Under the pieces are notes generated by a model. The model was not told the DNA's origin. It was given only the letters and a program-made list of their open reading frames with translations, and did no database searches. The position numbers and the translations under genes are program-made. Of a stretch of 64,000 bases of DNA, positions 55,324-63,770 are shown in pieces (within the stretch, counting starts at the first letter, position 1; every line of letters begins with the position of its first letter). Source of the stretch: Dactylosporangium sp. AC04546 (GTDB lineage: Bacteria > Actinomycetota > Actinomycetes > Mycobacteriales > Micromonosporaceae); contig NZ_JAHYSG010000065.1 of NCBI RefSeq assembly GCF_022095675.1, positions 6,279 to 70,278 of the forward strand, in the 5' to 3' direction.

Positions 55324-56220
55324 ATGGCGCGCATCGGCTGGGACGACCTTCCCGACCAGGTCCGGCACGGCGTCGAGGACATCCTCGGCGCCCCGGTGGC
55401 GTCCGCGGTCTCCCAGCCGGGCGGCTTCTCCCCCGGTACCGCTGACCGCGTGACAACACGGGCCGGCTCCCGCGCCTTCGTGAAGGCCGTCGGCGCCGCC
55501 CTCAACGAGGTGAGCCCGGTGATGCATCGGGCCGAGGCCCGGGTGACGGCGGCGCTGCCCGCGTCGACGCCGACCCCGCGACTGCTCGGCTTCTACGACG
55601 ACGGCGACTGGGTGGCGCTGGTCTTCGAGGACGTCGACGGCCGGCCGCCGCACGTGCCGTGGCGGCCCGACGAGCTGGAAGCGGCCCTGGAGGCACTGCG
55701 CCGCCTGCCGGTGCCGGTGACCGGCCTGCCGCCGCTGGCGTCACAGATCGCCTTCGACGGCTGGCGCAACCTCAAAGCCGACCGGGCGCGCGGCCTGGAC
55801 CCCTGGGCGGCGGCACGGCTGGACGAGCTGGCCGCCTGGGCCGACCGCGGGACGGCGGCCCTGGCCGGCACCTCGCTCGTGCACGGCGACCTGCGCTCCG
55901 ACAACCTGCTCATCCGGGCCGACGGCTCGGTGGTGGTGGTCGACTGGCCGTTCGGCTCGGCCGGCCCGCCGTGGTTCGACACGCTGTCGCTGATCCTCAA
56001 CGTCCGCCTCTACGGCGGCACACTCCCGGACTCCGTGCTGGACTCGTTCGCACCGGACCCTGACGACGTGACCGGCTGTGTGGCGGGCCTGGCCGCGTTC
56101 TTCACCGACCGGGCCCGCCTGCCCGCTCCCCCTGCCCTGCCGACCCTGCGCCGCTTCCAGCACGACCAGTCGGTGGTCATGCTGGAGTGGCTCCGCGAGC
56201 GGCTGCACAGGGCTACTTGA
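55324..56220 (+). CDS. Aminoglycoside phosphotransferase-like kinase
   Basis: 298 residues of the APH/choline-kinase fold. The catalytic loop reads LVHGDLRSDNLLI and the metal motif VVVVDWPFG (Asp kept). The glycine loop region is QPGGFSPGTADRV, with Lys in RAFVKAVG. Substrates of this wide family include sugars and antibiotics; resistance is not implied. The stop overlaps acidic paralogue 2 by 8 bases. Confidence 0.85.
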   Translation: MARIGWDDLPDQVRHGVEDILGAPVASAVSQPGGFSPGTADRVTTRAGSRAFVKAVGAALNEVSPVMHRAEARVTAALPASTPTPRLLGFYDDGDWVALVFEDVDGRPPHVPWRPDELEAALEALRRLPVPVTGLPPLASQIAFDGWRNLKADRARGLDPWAAARLDELAAWADRGTAALAGTSLVHGDLRSDNLLIRADGSVVVVDWPFGSAGPPWFDTLSLILNVRLYGGTLPDSVLDSFAPDPDDVTGCVAGLAAFFTDRARLPAPPALPTLRRFQHDQSVVMLEWLRERLHRAT

Positions 56221-56578
56221 CCGAGTACTCGGTGCCGGTGGCGAACGCACTGTCGAACTGGGCGCGCAGGGCGTCGAACTCGCTCCAGTCGGCGACGTGC
56301 GCCGACTCGCTGCCCTCGGCGGCGAAGACGTGCTCGGTGGCGTACTCGTCGTGGCTGTAGCTGACGTAGTCGGTGGACTCGTAGTGGGCGCCGTTCGGGT
56401 CGGTGTACTCGACGTGGCGGCCCTGCTCGAAGTCGGTGGACTCGGCCGAGGTGTGGTCCTGCTCGTAGACGGCGAAGTCGCTGTTGTAGTCGGCCTCGCT
56501 GGCGGAGGCCTCGTGCAGCTGCTCGACCTCGCCGCTCTCGGCGCCGGTCGCGTACTGGCCGTATTCGATGTCGCTCAT
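56213..56578 (-). CDS. Acidic Tyr/Ser-rich protein, paralogue 2 of 3
   Basis: 121 residues, Cys-free and strongly acidic. It shares SEADYNSDFAVYEQDHTSAES with the copy at 61016 almost residue for residue, and also STDFEQG, GAHYEST, HVFAAEGSES and EFDALRAQFDSAF with both others. AGGAGG sits five bases before the ATG, the strongest ribosome site of the three, so high expression is likely. Function unknown. Confidence 0.85.
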   Translation of the reverse strand: MSDIEYGQYATGAESGEVEQLHEASASEADYNSDFAVYEQDHTSAESTDFEQGRHVEYTDPNGAHYESTDYVSYSHDEYATEHVFAAEGSESAHVADWSEFDALRAQFDSAFATGTEYSVK

Positions 56579-56659
56579 GTCTTCCTCCTGGGAATCTCGT
56601 GTGTTGACAACGAAATTACGGCCGCCGCCGCGGCGGCGAATCCCGGAAGCGTGCCAGCG

Positions 56660-57529
56660 TCAGCGCTCCAGCGTCGTGCCGGTCGCGACCGCGCCGAGCT
56701 TGTCGGGGTTGGCCACGTTGTGGATCTCGCGGATGCGGCCCTCGTCGTCGAGGTCGAAGGTCACCGTGGCGATCACGCGGCCCGCGCCCGTGAAGACGAT
56801 GCCCGGGGCGCCGTTCAGCTCGACCAGGTCGGCGCGCATGTCGGCGGGGTCGACGCCCTCGTACGGGCGGGTGGCGACCGCCGCGAACCAGGTCGCCACG
56901 TGCTCGGCGCCGACCACCGGGCGCAGGGCCTGGCGGACCTTGCCGCCGCCGTCCGTCCACAGTGTCACGTCCGGGGCGAGCAGCTCCATCAACGCGTTGA
57001 GATCGCCGCCCGTCGACGCGGCGAAGAACCGCTCGGTCACCTCGCGGTGGCGGGTACGCGTCGCCGGGTACCGGGGCCGGCGGGTCCGCACGTGCTCGCG
57101 GGCCCGGTGGGCCGCCTGGCGGACGGTGTCCTCGGAGCGCTCGACGGCCGACGCGATCTCGCCGTAGCCGAACCCGAACGCCTCCTTCAGCACGAAGACC
57201 GCCCGCTCCAGCGGGCTGAGCTGCTCCAGTACCACGAGCAGGGCCATCGACACCGAGTCCGCGTCGACGGCCTCCGTGGTCGGCACCGGCTCCGGCAGCC
57301 ACGGGCCGACGTAGGTCTCCCGCCGCGCCTGCGCCGAGCGCAGCCGGTCCATGGCCAGGTTCGACACGATCCGCACCAGGTACGAGCGCGGGTCGGCGAC
57401 CTGCGAGCGGTCCGCCGACGACCAGCGCAGCCAGGCGTCCTGCACCGCGTCCTCGGCGTCGGCCGCCGAGCCGAGGACGCGGTACGCCACCGAGAACAGC
57501 AGGTTCCGGTGCTCATCGAAGACACTCAC
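56660..57529 (-). CDS. ECF41-type RNA polymerase sigma factor
   Basis: 289 residues. Region 2 (FDEHRNLLFSVAYRVLGSAADAEDAVQDAWLRW) and region 4 (LSPLERAVFVLKEAFGFGYGEIASAVERSEDTVRQAAHRARE) are followed by a SnoaL-like C-terminal domain with DGGGK and NPDKL, the two marks of ECF41 factors, where that domain controls activity in place of an anti-sigma. The GTG start overlaps the stop of the oxidoreductase, the usual ECF41 partner. A CTTCACG-17 nt-CGTC stretch upstream of the oxidoreductase (58723-58750) is a weak match to the ECF41 promoter. Confidence 0.9.
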   Translation of the reverse strand: MSVFDEHRNLLFSVAYRVLGSAADAEDAVQDAWLRWSSADRSQVADPRSYLVRIVSNLAMDRLRSAQARRETYVGPWLPEPVPTTEAVDADSVSMALLVVLEQLSPLERAVFVLKEAFGFGYGEIASAVERSEDTVRQAAHRAREHVRTRRPRYPATRTRHREVTERFFAASTGGDLNALMELLAPDVTLWTDGGGKVRQALRPVVGAEHVATWFAAVATRPYEGVDPADMRADLVELNGAPGIVFTGAGRVIATVTFDLDDEGRIREIHNVANPDKLGAVATGTTLER

Positions 57530-58683
57530 CGGGTGTACTTCCCGCCGCGGCGCCAGGCGAACATTCCCGACGCGGGCAGCTTGTAGGTGCGGGCGAACCC
57601 GGGCCACGGTGACGCGCTCACCGTCTCCTTGTACCAGGCCGCGCGGCGGCCCGTGAGGTACATCCGCCGCGGGCTCCCGTCGGGGTGGGTGAACTGCACC
57701 ACCGCGTCGCCCCGCCCCAGGCTGACCGGCGTGTGGAAGTAGCCGAAGCGGAACGGCCGCGGCGCCTTGCCGGCGAGCGCGCGGACGATCGTGGCGGCGG
57801 CGTGGACGCCGGTCGGCATGCCGCTCTGACACGTGCCGTGCATCATGCCGTACCGCTGGCGGATCGCGGCCGCGTCGCCGATCGCGTAGACGTCCGGGTG
57901 CGACACCGATCGCAGGAACGCGTCCGTCACGATGCGGCCGCGGTCGTCGACGGTGAGCCCCGCGGCGGCGGCGAGCGGCGCGACCCGGACCCCGCCGACC
58001 CAGAGCACGACGTCGGCGGCGACGGTCTCGCCGCCGGCCAGTTCGACGCCGTGCGGCAGCACCTTGACGATGTCGCTGTCCGCGCGAACGCGCACGCCGA
58101 GCCGGCGCAGTGCGTGGTCGAGGTGCCGCCGGGCGGCCGGGCCGAACGCGGCGCCCGGTTCCTCGCGGGCGAGCAGCACGACGTCCAGCCCGGGGTGCCG
58201 CTCGGCGAGCTCGGCCGCCGCCTCGATGCCGGTGAGCCCGCCGCCGCACACCGCGACCGTCCGGTGCTCGCCGCCGGCCAGGCGATTCGCCAGTACCGTG
58301 GCCTCGGCCGGCCCGTCGAGCGTGAACGCGTGGTCGTCGGCGCCGGGCACCGCCCGCGTGTCGGTCACGCTCCCCAGTGCGTAGACGAGGGTGTCGTACC
58401 GCACGATTCGCTCATCGTCGACGCGCACCGTGCGCGTTTCGGGGTCGATCCCGGTCACCCAGCCGGTCACCAGCTCGATGCCGGTACCGCGCAGCAGGTC
58501 GGGGATGCGCAGGTCCTTGAGCTCCTGCCCGGAGGCGACCTGGTGCAGCCGCAGGCGCTCGGTGAAGCGCTCGCTCGCCGAGACGACCGTGACGCGCACG
58601 TCCTGCTTGCGGGTGCGGCCGGCGAGGCTGACGGCGGCGGTCAGGCCGGCGTAGCCGGCGCCCAGAACCACGATCTTGTGCAT
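57526..58683 (-). CDS. FAD/NAD(P) oxidoreductase (NDH-2-like), ECF41 partner
   Basis: 385 residues. FAD motif VVLGAGYAGLTAAVSL at the start, NAD(P) motif VAVCGGGLTGIEAAAELA in the middle (~150-165), and a second FAD contact DVYAIGDAAAI. The layout fits type II NADH dehydrogenase-like enzymes. In ECF41 modules the first gene is commonly such an oxidoreductase or a carboxymuconolactone decarboxylase-like protein. It probably drives expression of, or signals to, the sigma factor it overlaps. Confidence 0.88.
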   Translation of the reverse strand: MHKIVVLGAGYAGLTAAVSLAGRTRKQDVRVTVVSASERFTERLRLHQVASGQELKDLRIPDLLRGTGIELVTGWVTGIDPETRTVRVDDERIVRYDTLVYALGSVTDTRAVPGADDHAFTLDGPAEATVLANRLAGGEHRTVAVCGGGLTGIEAAAELAERHPGLDVVLLAREEPGAAFGPAARRHLDHALRRLGVRVRADSDIVKVLPHGVELAGGETVAADVVLWVGGVRVAPLAAAAGLTVDDRGRIVTDAFLRSVSHPDVYAIGDAAAIRQRYGMMHGTCQSGMPTGVHAAATIVRALAGKAPRPFRFGYFHTPVSLGRGDAVVQFTHPDGSPRRMYLTGRRAAWYKETVSASPWPGFARTYKLPASGMFAWRRGGKYTR

Positions 58684-58782
58684 GTCCGTTGTCCTTCCCG
58701 TGTCGTTCTTTGACGAACACGAGACGGATCGCCGCGGGCCGGGCGTGAAGCGTGGTGGCGGGCGTCACACCCGCCGGACGCC

Positions 58783-59319
58783 TCAGCAGGCGTCGGCGGC
58801 CTTCCGGTCGAACTCGGCGCGGGTCATGACCGTGTCGGTGCGTACCTGGTCGGGGCCGAGCTGCTCGAGTTCGGCGAGCGTGAAGTGCAGCGGGGTCGGG
58901 GGCGGCTGCGCGAACACGTCGATGCGGTACACGACGCCTTCCTGCAGCTCCAGCGGCCCGGTCGGCGACGGCTGCGGCGCCGCTGGCTGCGACGGCTCGG
59001 CTGCTGCCGATACGTTGAACAGGGCCTCGGCCGCCCAGCCTTGCGGGACGACACCGAGCTCGATCGTCTCCGGGGCGCGGCTCGGCACGGTGCGGTTGAC
59101 GCGCCACAGGATGTCACCGAACCGGTCCGGCGGGTCGGTACGCAGCTGCAGGCCGGGCTGGTACTCCTTGCACAGCCGGAGGTGGACGACGGGCCGGCCG
59201 TCGGCGGTGCGGCCGAGCGCGAGCAGCGGCAGGGTCGGCTGCGGGCAGGCCGCGAGCGTGGACGCGGCCACGGCGAGCAGTGCGATCGAGGCGCCTCTAC
59301 GGAGCATGGAGGCGATCAT
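58783..59319 (-). CDS. Predicted lipoprotein
   Basis: 178 residues. MLRRGASIALLAVAASTLAAC gives a signal with lipobox LAAC, so it should be lipid-anchored outside. Mature sequence includes HLRLCKEYQPGLQLR, a Pro-rich stretch PSQPAAPQPSPTGPL and a final Cys that could pair with the internal Cys. A start at 59307 is also possible. No family is recognised. Confidence 0.75.
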   Translation of the reverse strand: MIASMLRRGASIALLAVAASTLAACPQPTLPLLALGRTADGRPVVHLRLCKEYQPGLQLRTDPPDRFGDILWRVNRTVPSRAPETIELGVVPQGWAAEALFNVSAAAEPSQPAAPQPSPTGPLELQEGVVYRIDVFAQPPPTPLHFTLAELEQLGPDQVRTDTVMTRAEFDRKAADAC

Positions 59320-59499
59320 GGACTGCCGGCCGCGCTACCGCTGTCCGCGCATGGACACACATGGCGACTACGTTATGTCACCGCACGGGTGCATCCGGTG
59401 ACGAAATTTCGTGAAATATCCTTCTTGCCTTCGCATTTCGGGTTAGGTGGAGGTCGCGACGGACGTTCCCCGTCGATCACTCGTCGAAAGGTCGTCATC

Positions 59500-60012
59500 A
59501 TGAAACGCTGGCTCATCCGGTCGGTGCAGGTAGCCGCGCTGTCGCTGGGTGGCCTCGCGCTCACCGGCACGGCGGCGCACGCCGACTGGCACAGCGGTCC
59601 GAACGTCGGTTTCTTCAACGGGAACCAGACCTCGACCACCGTCCAGGTGCCGGTGAACATCTGCGGCAACTCCCTGGCGATCCTCGGCATCGCCAGCGCA
59701 AACTGCAACGGCGGCGCAAACGCCTACTCCGGCAACGGCGGCAACTCCAGCGGCGCCGGCAACGCGAACGCCAGCTCGCACAAGAAAAAGAAGAAGAAGT
59801 ACAGCAACAACGCCTACTCCTCGAGCAACGGCAACGGCGGCGCGTACTCGAACGGTGGCGGCGGGGCGAACGCGTACAGCAACAACGGCGACTGGACGAG
59901 CGGCTACAACGTCGGCCTCTTCAACGGCAACCAGACCTCGACCACCGTCCAGGTCCCGATCAACGTGTCGTGCAACTCGGTGGCCGTGATCGGCATCTCC
60001 CAGAGCTGCTGA
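59500..60012 (+). CDS. Secreted chaplin-like protein with two chaplin domains
   Basis: 170 residues with a signal peptide (cut near AHA). Two chaplin-like domains, NVGFFNGNQTSTTVQVPVNI and NVGLFNGNQTSTTVQVPINV, each continue with a CGNSLAILGI or CNSVAVIGI part. A linker of Asn/Gly/Ser repeats with a run of six lysines (SSHKKKKKKYS) joins them. Chaplins are amyloid-forming surface proteins of aerial hyphae and spores in Streptomyces. There is no LPxTG anchor. AAAGG lies nine bases before the ATG, and hairpins follow at 60025 and 60053. Confidence 0.8.
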   Translation: MKRWLIRSVQVAALSLGGLALTGTAAHADWHSGPNVGFFNGNQTSTTVQVPVNICGNSLAILGIASANCNGGANAYSGNGGNSSGAGNANASSHKKKKKKYSNNAYSSSNGNGGAYSNGGGGANAYSNNGDWTSGYNVGLFNGNQTSTTVQVPINVSCNSVAVIGISQSC

Positions 60013-60024
60013 CAACCTGACCAC

Positions 60025-60041
60025 GGGGCACCGCCTGCCCC
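60025..60041 (+). terminator. Short GC hairpin after the chaplin-like gene
   Basis: GGGGCA-5 nt-TGCCCC, 12 bases after the stop codon, forms a compact six-base stem. It is the first of two hairpins between the chaplin-like and PhzF genes. Confidence 0.55.
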
Positions 60042-60052
60042 GAAGCGTCTGC

Positions 60053-60111
60053 GAGCGTTGGCCGATGTATCCCGCGGGATCAGCCCTCCCGAGGTACAAC
60101 GGCCAACGCTC
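60053..60111. repeat. Family B-related hairpin copy 4
   Basis: Arms beginning GAGCGTTGGCCG pair perfectly for 12 bases and then for TGTA after one mismatch, around a loop of about 23 bases. The CGTTGG core and size resemble family B, but the GGTCGATC part is changed. It lies between convergent genes. Confidence 0.6.
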
Positions 60112-60120
60112 TTCGCTCTT

Positions 60121-60942
60121 TCAGTCGGGCATCCGGACCGCGGTGCCGGTGACGGCGATGCCGGTGGCCGGGTCGGCGTCCAGGGCGACCGTGAGCAGGC
60201 TGGGGCGGCCCATGTCGGCGCCCTGGTGGATCGTCAGCGTGGTCGGGGTCTCGACCAGGGACAGCTCGCGCAGGTAGCCGCCGAACGCGGCGGCCGCGGC
60301 ACCCGTGGCCGGGTCCTCGTAGACGCCGCCGGGCGGGAACGGGTTGCGGGCGTGGAAGACCGTGGGCGACTCGCGCCAGACCAGGGCGACGGTCGTCCAG
60401 TCCTGGGCCGCCATCAGGTCGCGCAGCGCGGGCACGTCGTAGTCGAGGTCGGCCAGGCGCTCGCGGGTCGGCGCGGCGACGACCGGGTGCCAGGCGCCGG
60501 CGTACGCGGCCCGCAGCGGGAGCGCCTCGTCGGTCGTGTCCCAGCGCAGGGCACGCAGCAGTGCGGCGCGGACGTCGGCCGGGATCTCGCGGGTCGCCGG
60601 CGGGACGCTGCGCAGTGTCGCCGTGCCGGGCGTGGTGTCGACGTGGATGTCGCCGGCGTTCGCGCGGAGGTCGAGCGGGCCGGGGCCGAAGCGCTCGGCG
60701 TACGCCACCGCGGTCGCGATCGTCGCGTGCCCGCAGAACGGGACCTCGGCCAGCGGGCTGAAGTAGCGGATCCGGCCGCCGGCCTGCCCCTCGGGGAAGA
60801 GGAACGCCGTCTCCGAGTAGCCGACCTCGGCCGCGATCGCCTGCATCTTGGCGTCGTCGAGGCCGGTCGCGTCGAGCACGACCCCGGCCGGGTTGCCGCC
60901 GGCCGGATCGGTGCTGAACGCGCTGTACCGCAGAATCTCCAT
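60121..60942 (-). CDS. PhzF-family isomerase-like protein
   Basis: 273 residues of the PhzF fold. The catalytic Glu44 is in GYSETAFLF, with the paired CGHAT motif at ~70-74 and the second-half motif EDPATGAAAAAFGGYL. Members are isomerases or epimerases. No phenazine genes are nearby, so the substrate is unknown. It is a single gene, convergent with the chaplin-like gene. Confidence 0.88.
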   Translation of the reverse strand: MEILRYSAFSTDPAGGNPAGVVLDATGLDDAKMQAIAAEVGYSETAFLFPEGQAGGRIRYFSPLAEVPFCGHATIATAVAYAERFGPGPLDLRANAGDIHVDTTPGTATLRSVPPATREIPADVRAALLRALRWDTTDEALPLRAAYAGAWHPVVAAPTRERLADLDYDVPALRDLMAAQDWTTVALVWRESPTVFHARNPFPPGGVYEDPATGAAAAAFGGYLRELSLVETPTTLTIHQGADMGRPSLLTVALDADPATGIAVTGTAVRMPD

Positions 60943-61015
60943 GCCTCGACGCTAGGCGCGCCGGGTGGCGGCCGTGCGGTCCAATCCGTTTCCGGTGGAC
61001 CGCATGGCCTGGTGC

Positions 61016-61420
61016 CTAGTTGGACGTGATCGAGTGGCCGCCGTCGCCGCCCTCGATGTGCGTCGCCTCCTGGAACGACGAGTCCAGCTGCTGGCGCAGG
61101 GCGTCGAGCTCGGAGAACTGGGCCTGGTGCGACTCCTCGGAGCCCTCGGCCGCGAAGACGTGGTTCGAGTCGTACGAGTCGTGGCTGTAGTTCGTGAAGT
61201 TCTGCTCTTCGTAGTGCGCACCGTCCGGGCTGTCGAACTCCACGGAGTTGCCCTGCTGGAAGTCGGTGGACTCGGCCGACACGGTGTCCTGCTCGTAGAC
61301 GTTGAACTGCGAGTTGTAGTCGGCCTCGCTGCCCTCGGCCTGGTGGAGCTGGTCGAGCTCGGCGTGCTCCGCGCCGGCCTCCGCGTGACCGTACTCGAAG
61401 CCGGGGTCGTAGTCGCTCAT
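61016..61420 (-). CDS. Acidic Tyr/Ser-rich protein, paralogue 3 of 3
   Basis: 134 residues, Cys-free and strongly acidic. QFNVYEQDTVSAESTDFQQG, GAHYEEQNFTNYSHDSYDSN, HVFAAEGSE and ELDALRQQLDSSF match the copies at 51000 and 56213; the C-terminus is Gly/His/Ser-rich. The N-terminus DYDPGFEYGHAEAGAEHAEL is the most variable part. GGGAG lies about ten bases before the ATG. Function unknown. Confidence 0.85.
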   Translation of the reverse strand: MSDYDPGFEYGHAEAGAEHAELDQLHQAEGSEADYNSQFNVYEQDTVSAESTDFQQGNSVEFDSPDGAHYEEQNFTNYSHDSYDSNHVFAAEGSEESHQAQFSELDALRQQLDSSFQEATHIEGGDGGHSITSN

Positions 61421-61551
61421 GGTGATGGTCTCCCTCGGATGCGGGCTCGGGTGCTGTGACCGACGTTACGTTGCGCTCCGCGACCTGGTATCCCCCGAAC
61501 AGGCCACCCGCCCGACCCGGTAGAACCCCTGGAACGCGGTCCGGACGGACG

Positions 61552-62457
61552 TCATGGCGCTATTCGGGCCCGCAGTGCGGTCTCCAGCCGGTGCTGGTCG
61601 GCCTCCGACAGCGCGGCCATCGCGGCCGGGAACGCGTCGGTGAGGTCGACGAGCACGTCGAGGACGACCTCGTCCGCCAGCGCCCCGGGATCGCCGGGGC
61701 CGACCTTGGACCGGGCGCCGGCCAGCCGGGGCGGGTTCACCAGGCGCTCCGCGAGCCGGCGCAGCTCTTCCGGGCCGATGAAGGCATGGGGATCCCAGGG
61801 CTGGCTCCCGCCATACCGCACCTCGTCGAACTCGGCGATCTTGACCTTGAGTGACGGTCGCTGGCCGAACGGGACGGCGGCATCGGGCCGCAGGACGATG
61901 CCTTCGGCGAGGTTGCCGTCGATGGCGGGCAGGTGATGGACGGCCGGCATCCGGGTCTGGAACCGTGCCGGTGTCGCGTCCACTGTGGACCGTGGGCCGC
62001 GGGCGAGCAGCGGGACCACGTCGAGGCCACTGCTCCCGGCGATCGCGGCAACGTCGTCATAGCGGACGAACACCTCCTCGGCGAGGACGTCGAACAGGGC
62101 GAAGCGTATGTCGGGGGCGTACCAGACGCCGGTCTGGACCGGGCTCGCGCCGGGCACGGCCGGGACGTCTGCGTGCGGGTAGTGGCCGCCGTACAGCTCT
62201 CCGTAGAGCCGTACCGTCTGTTTCCCGGTGTGCTCGAGCGCGACGGCGACGGCCCGCTCGAACGCGGGGCGGAGCAGCTGCCAGCCGAAGAACGCCTCGT
62301 CGGGCCGCAGCCATGCCTTGCGCTTGCCCACTGTGATCGCTGCCTCGGTACCGGCGATGACCAGATTGGCGCCGTGGAGCTTCTCGGTCGCGATCCACGG
62401 CCCCTGGATGGCGACGGGCTGCCCGCTGAGGATCTTCGGGTACGCGAGGTGCTCCAC
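61552..62457 (-). CDS. Rnl2-type ATP-dependent RNA ligase
   Basis: 301 residues with the nucleotidyltransferase motifs in order: motif I TEKLHGAN with Lys26 as the AMP-bearing residue, RLYGELYGG, motif IIIa FALFDVL, motif IV LAEGIVLRP and motif V LKVKIAEFDE. This matches T4 Rnl2/REL-like ligases that seal nicks in RNA. A C-terminal helical region of ~70 residues follows. No repair partner (Pnkp, RtcB, toxin) is adjacent. The start is GTG. Confidence 0.85.
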   Translation of the reverse strand: MEHLAYPKILSGQPVAIQGPWIATEKLHGANLVIAGTEAAITVGKRKAWLRPDEAFFGWQLLRPAFERAVAVALEHTGKQTVRLYGELYGGHYPHADVPAVPGASPVQTGVWYAPDIRFALFDVLAEEVFVRYDDVAAIAGSSGLDVVPLLARGPRSTVDATPARFQTRMPAVHHLPAIDGNLAEGIVLRPDAAVPFGQRPSLKVKIAEFDEVRYGGSQPWDPHAFIGPEELRRLAERLVNPPRLAGARSKVGPGDPGALADEVVLDVLVDLTDAFPAAMAALSEADQHRLETALRARIAP

Positions 62458-62483
62458 CGCCGCAGGCTAGCGCCGTCTTTCCC

Positions 62484-63680
62484 TTACGACCTCACCATTT
62501 CGTAGTCGGGCAGGTCGAACGCGCCCGCCTTGGCGAACTGCCCGGCCAGGATCTGCTTCATGGGCCAGCGCAGCATCATCCGCATCGACATCGCCCGCAT
62601 CCGGATCATCGCCCGCCCCTGCGGCGCGAACGCGCCGATCCCGCCGGGTGGCAGCTCGGTGGCCGTGGCCACGTACTCGCGCAGCCGCTCCTGGTCGGCG
62701 GCGAACGCCCCGACCCCGCGCGCCTGCGTCAGCTCGCCCGCGAGGACGTACGCGCCGACGAGGGCCAGGCTGGTTCCGAGCCCGGCGAGCGGCGACCCGC
62801 AGTACCCGGCGTCGCCGAGCAGCACCACCCTCCCGCGCGACCAGTCGTCCACGCGCACCTGGCTGATCGAGTCGAGCACGAAGTCGGGCGCCTCCGGCAC
62901 CGCGGCGAGCAGCTCCGGCACCCGCCACCGCGCCCGCGCGAACCGCTCGGCCAGCCGCCGCTGCTGCTCGCGCACCGGCGCCCGCTCAAGACCGGGCTCG
63001 GCCGAGGTGAAGCTGAGGTATGCCTTGGCGATACCGTCGCGCTCGGGCCGCAGCCCGGCGACGAGCCCGCCGGGCGCGTTGTACATGTACATCCAGTGGT
63101 CGAGGTCGCCCGGGTCGGGCACGCTGAACCACGCCATGTAGGCGCCGAGCGGCCGCACATAGTCGGCCTCCGGCCCGAACGCGATGGCCCGCACCCCGGA
63201 GTGCACCCCGTCGGCCCCGACCACGACGTCGAACCGCTCCTGTCCCCCGTCTTCCTCGTCGGCAAATCGAACGACCACTCCGTCACCCGACTGGTCGATC
63301 GCGGTCACCCGGGTCCCGAAGCGGTACTCCACGCGGTCACGCGTGGCCTCGTACAGCACCCGACCGAGATCCCCCCGCATGATCTCGATCTCGGCCACGA
63401 ACCCTTCGCCACCGAACGCGTCGGCGGGCATCTCGGACGTCCGCCGCCCCCGATCGTCGACGGTGGCGACCCCGCGCTCGTCGAGCCGCAGGGCCATGAC
63501 GTCGGGCATGAGCCCCATCCGCTCCACGACCCGTTTGGCCGCCCCACGGATGTCCACCGCCTGCCCACCGACGCGGGGCTGTTGAGCCCGTTCGACGACG
63601 GTGACGTCGACACCGCCGAGCTGCAGCCAGTGGGCCAGGGCAGGTCCGGCGATGCCGGCACCGGAAATGAGCACTCGCAT
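62484..63680 (-). CDS. FAD-dependent aromatic monooxygenase
   Basis: 398 residues of the p-hydroxybenzoate hydroxylase fold. FAD motif ISGAGIAGPALAHWLQLGG, middle DVVVGADGVHSGVR and late GDAGYCGSPLAGLGTSLALVGAYVLAGEL are complete. It resembles TetX/PgaE-like flavin hydroxylases that act on polyketides or antibiotics. The substrate is unknown. No other pathway gene adjoins. The transposase fragment lies upstream. Confidence 0.9.
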   Translation of the reverse strand: MRVLISGAGIAGPALAHWLQLGGVDVTVVERAQQPRVGGQAVDIRGAAKRVVERMGLMPDVMALRLDERGVATVDDRGRRTSEMPADAFGGEGFVAEIEIMRGDLGRVLYEATRDRVEYRFGTRVTAIDQSGDGVVVRFADEEDGGQERFDVVVGADGVHSGVRAIAFGPEADYVRPLGAYMAWFSVPDPGDLDHWMYMYNAPGGLVAGLRPERDGIAKAYLSFTSAEPGLERAPVREQQRRLAERFARARWRVPELLAAVPEAPDFVLDSISQVRVDDWSRGRVVLLGDAGYCGSPLAGLGTSLALVGAYVLAGELTQARGVGAFAADQERLREYVATATELPPGGIGAFAPQGRAMIRMRAMSMRMMLRWPMKQILAGQFAKAGAFDLPDYEMVRS

Positions 63681-63722
63681 GCGGTCGAAGCTAGGCTGCC
63701 GGCGACTCGATGGGCGCGACGA

Positions 63723-63770
63723 CTAGTACACCCGCGCCACACGACCAGGCGGCTGCGCCTGGTGTACTAG
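63723..63770. terminator. Nested hairpin at the transposon edge
   Basis: CTAGTACACC and GGTGTACTAG form a perfect 10-base outer repeat, and ACCAGGCG/CGCCTGGT forms an inner 8-base stem. It lies directly downstream of the transposase stop and may end its transcript or isolate the monooxygenase gene. Confidence 0.55.

Noticed and set aside
55324..56220. Aminoglycoside resistance gene
   Set aside because: The fold fits, but the family covers many kinases and no residues specific for drug binding can be recognised.
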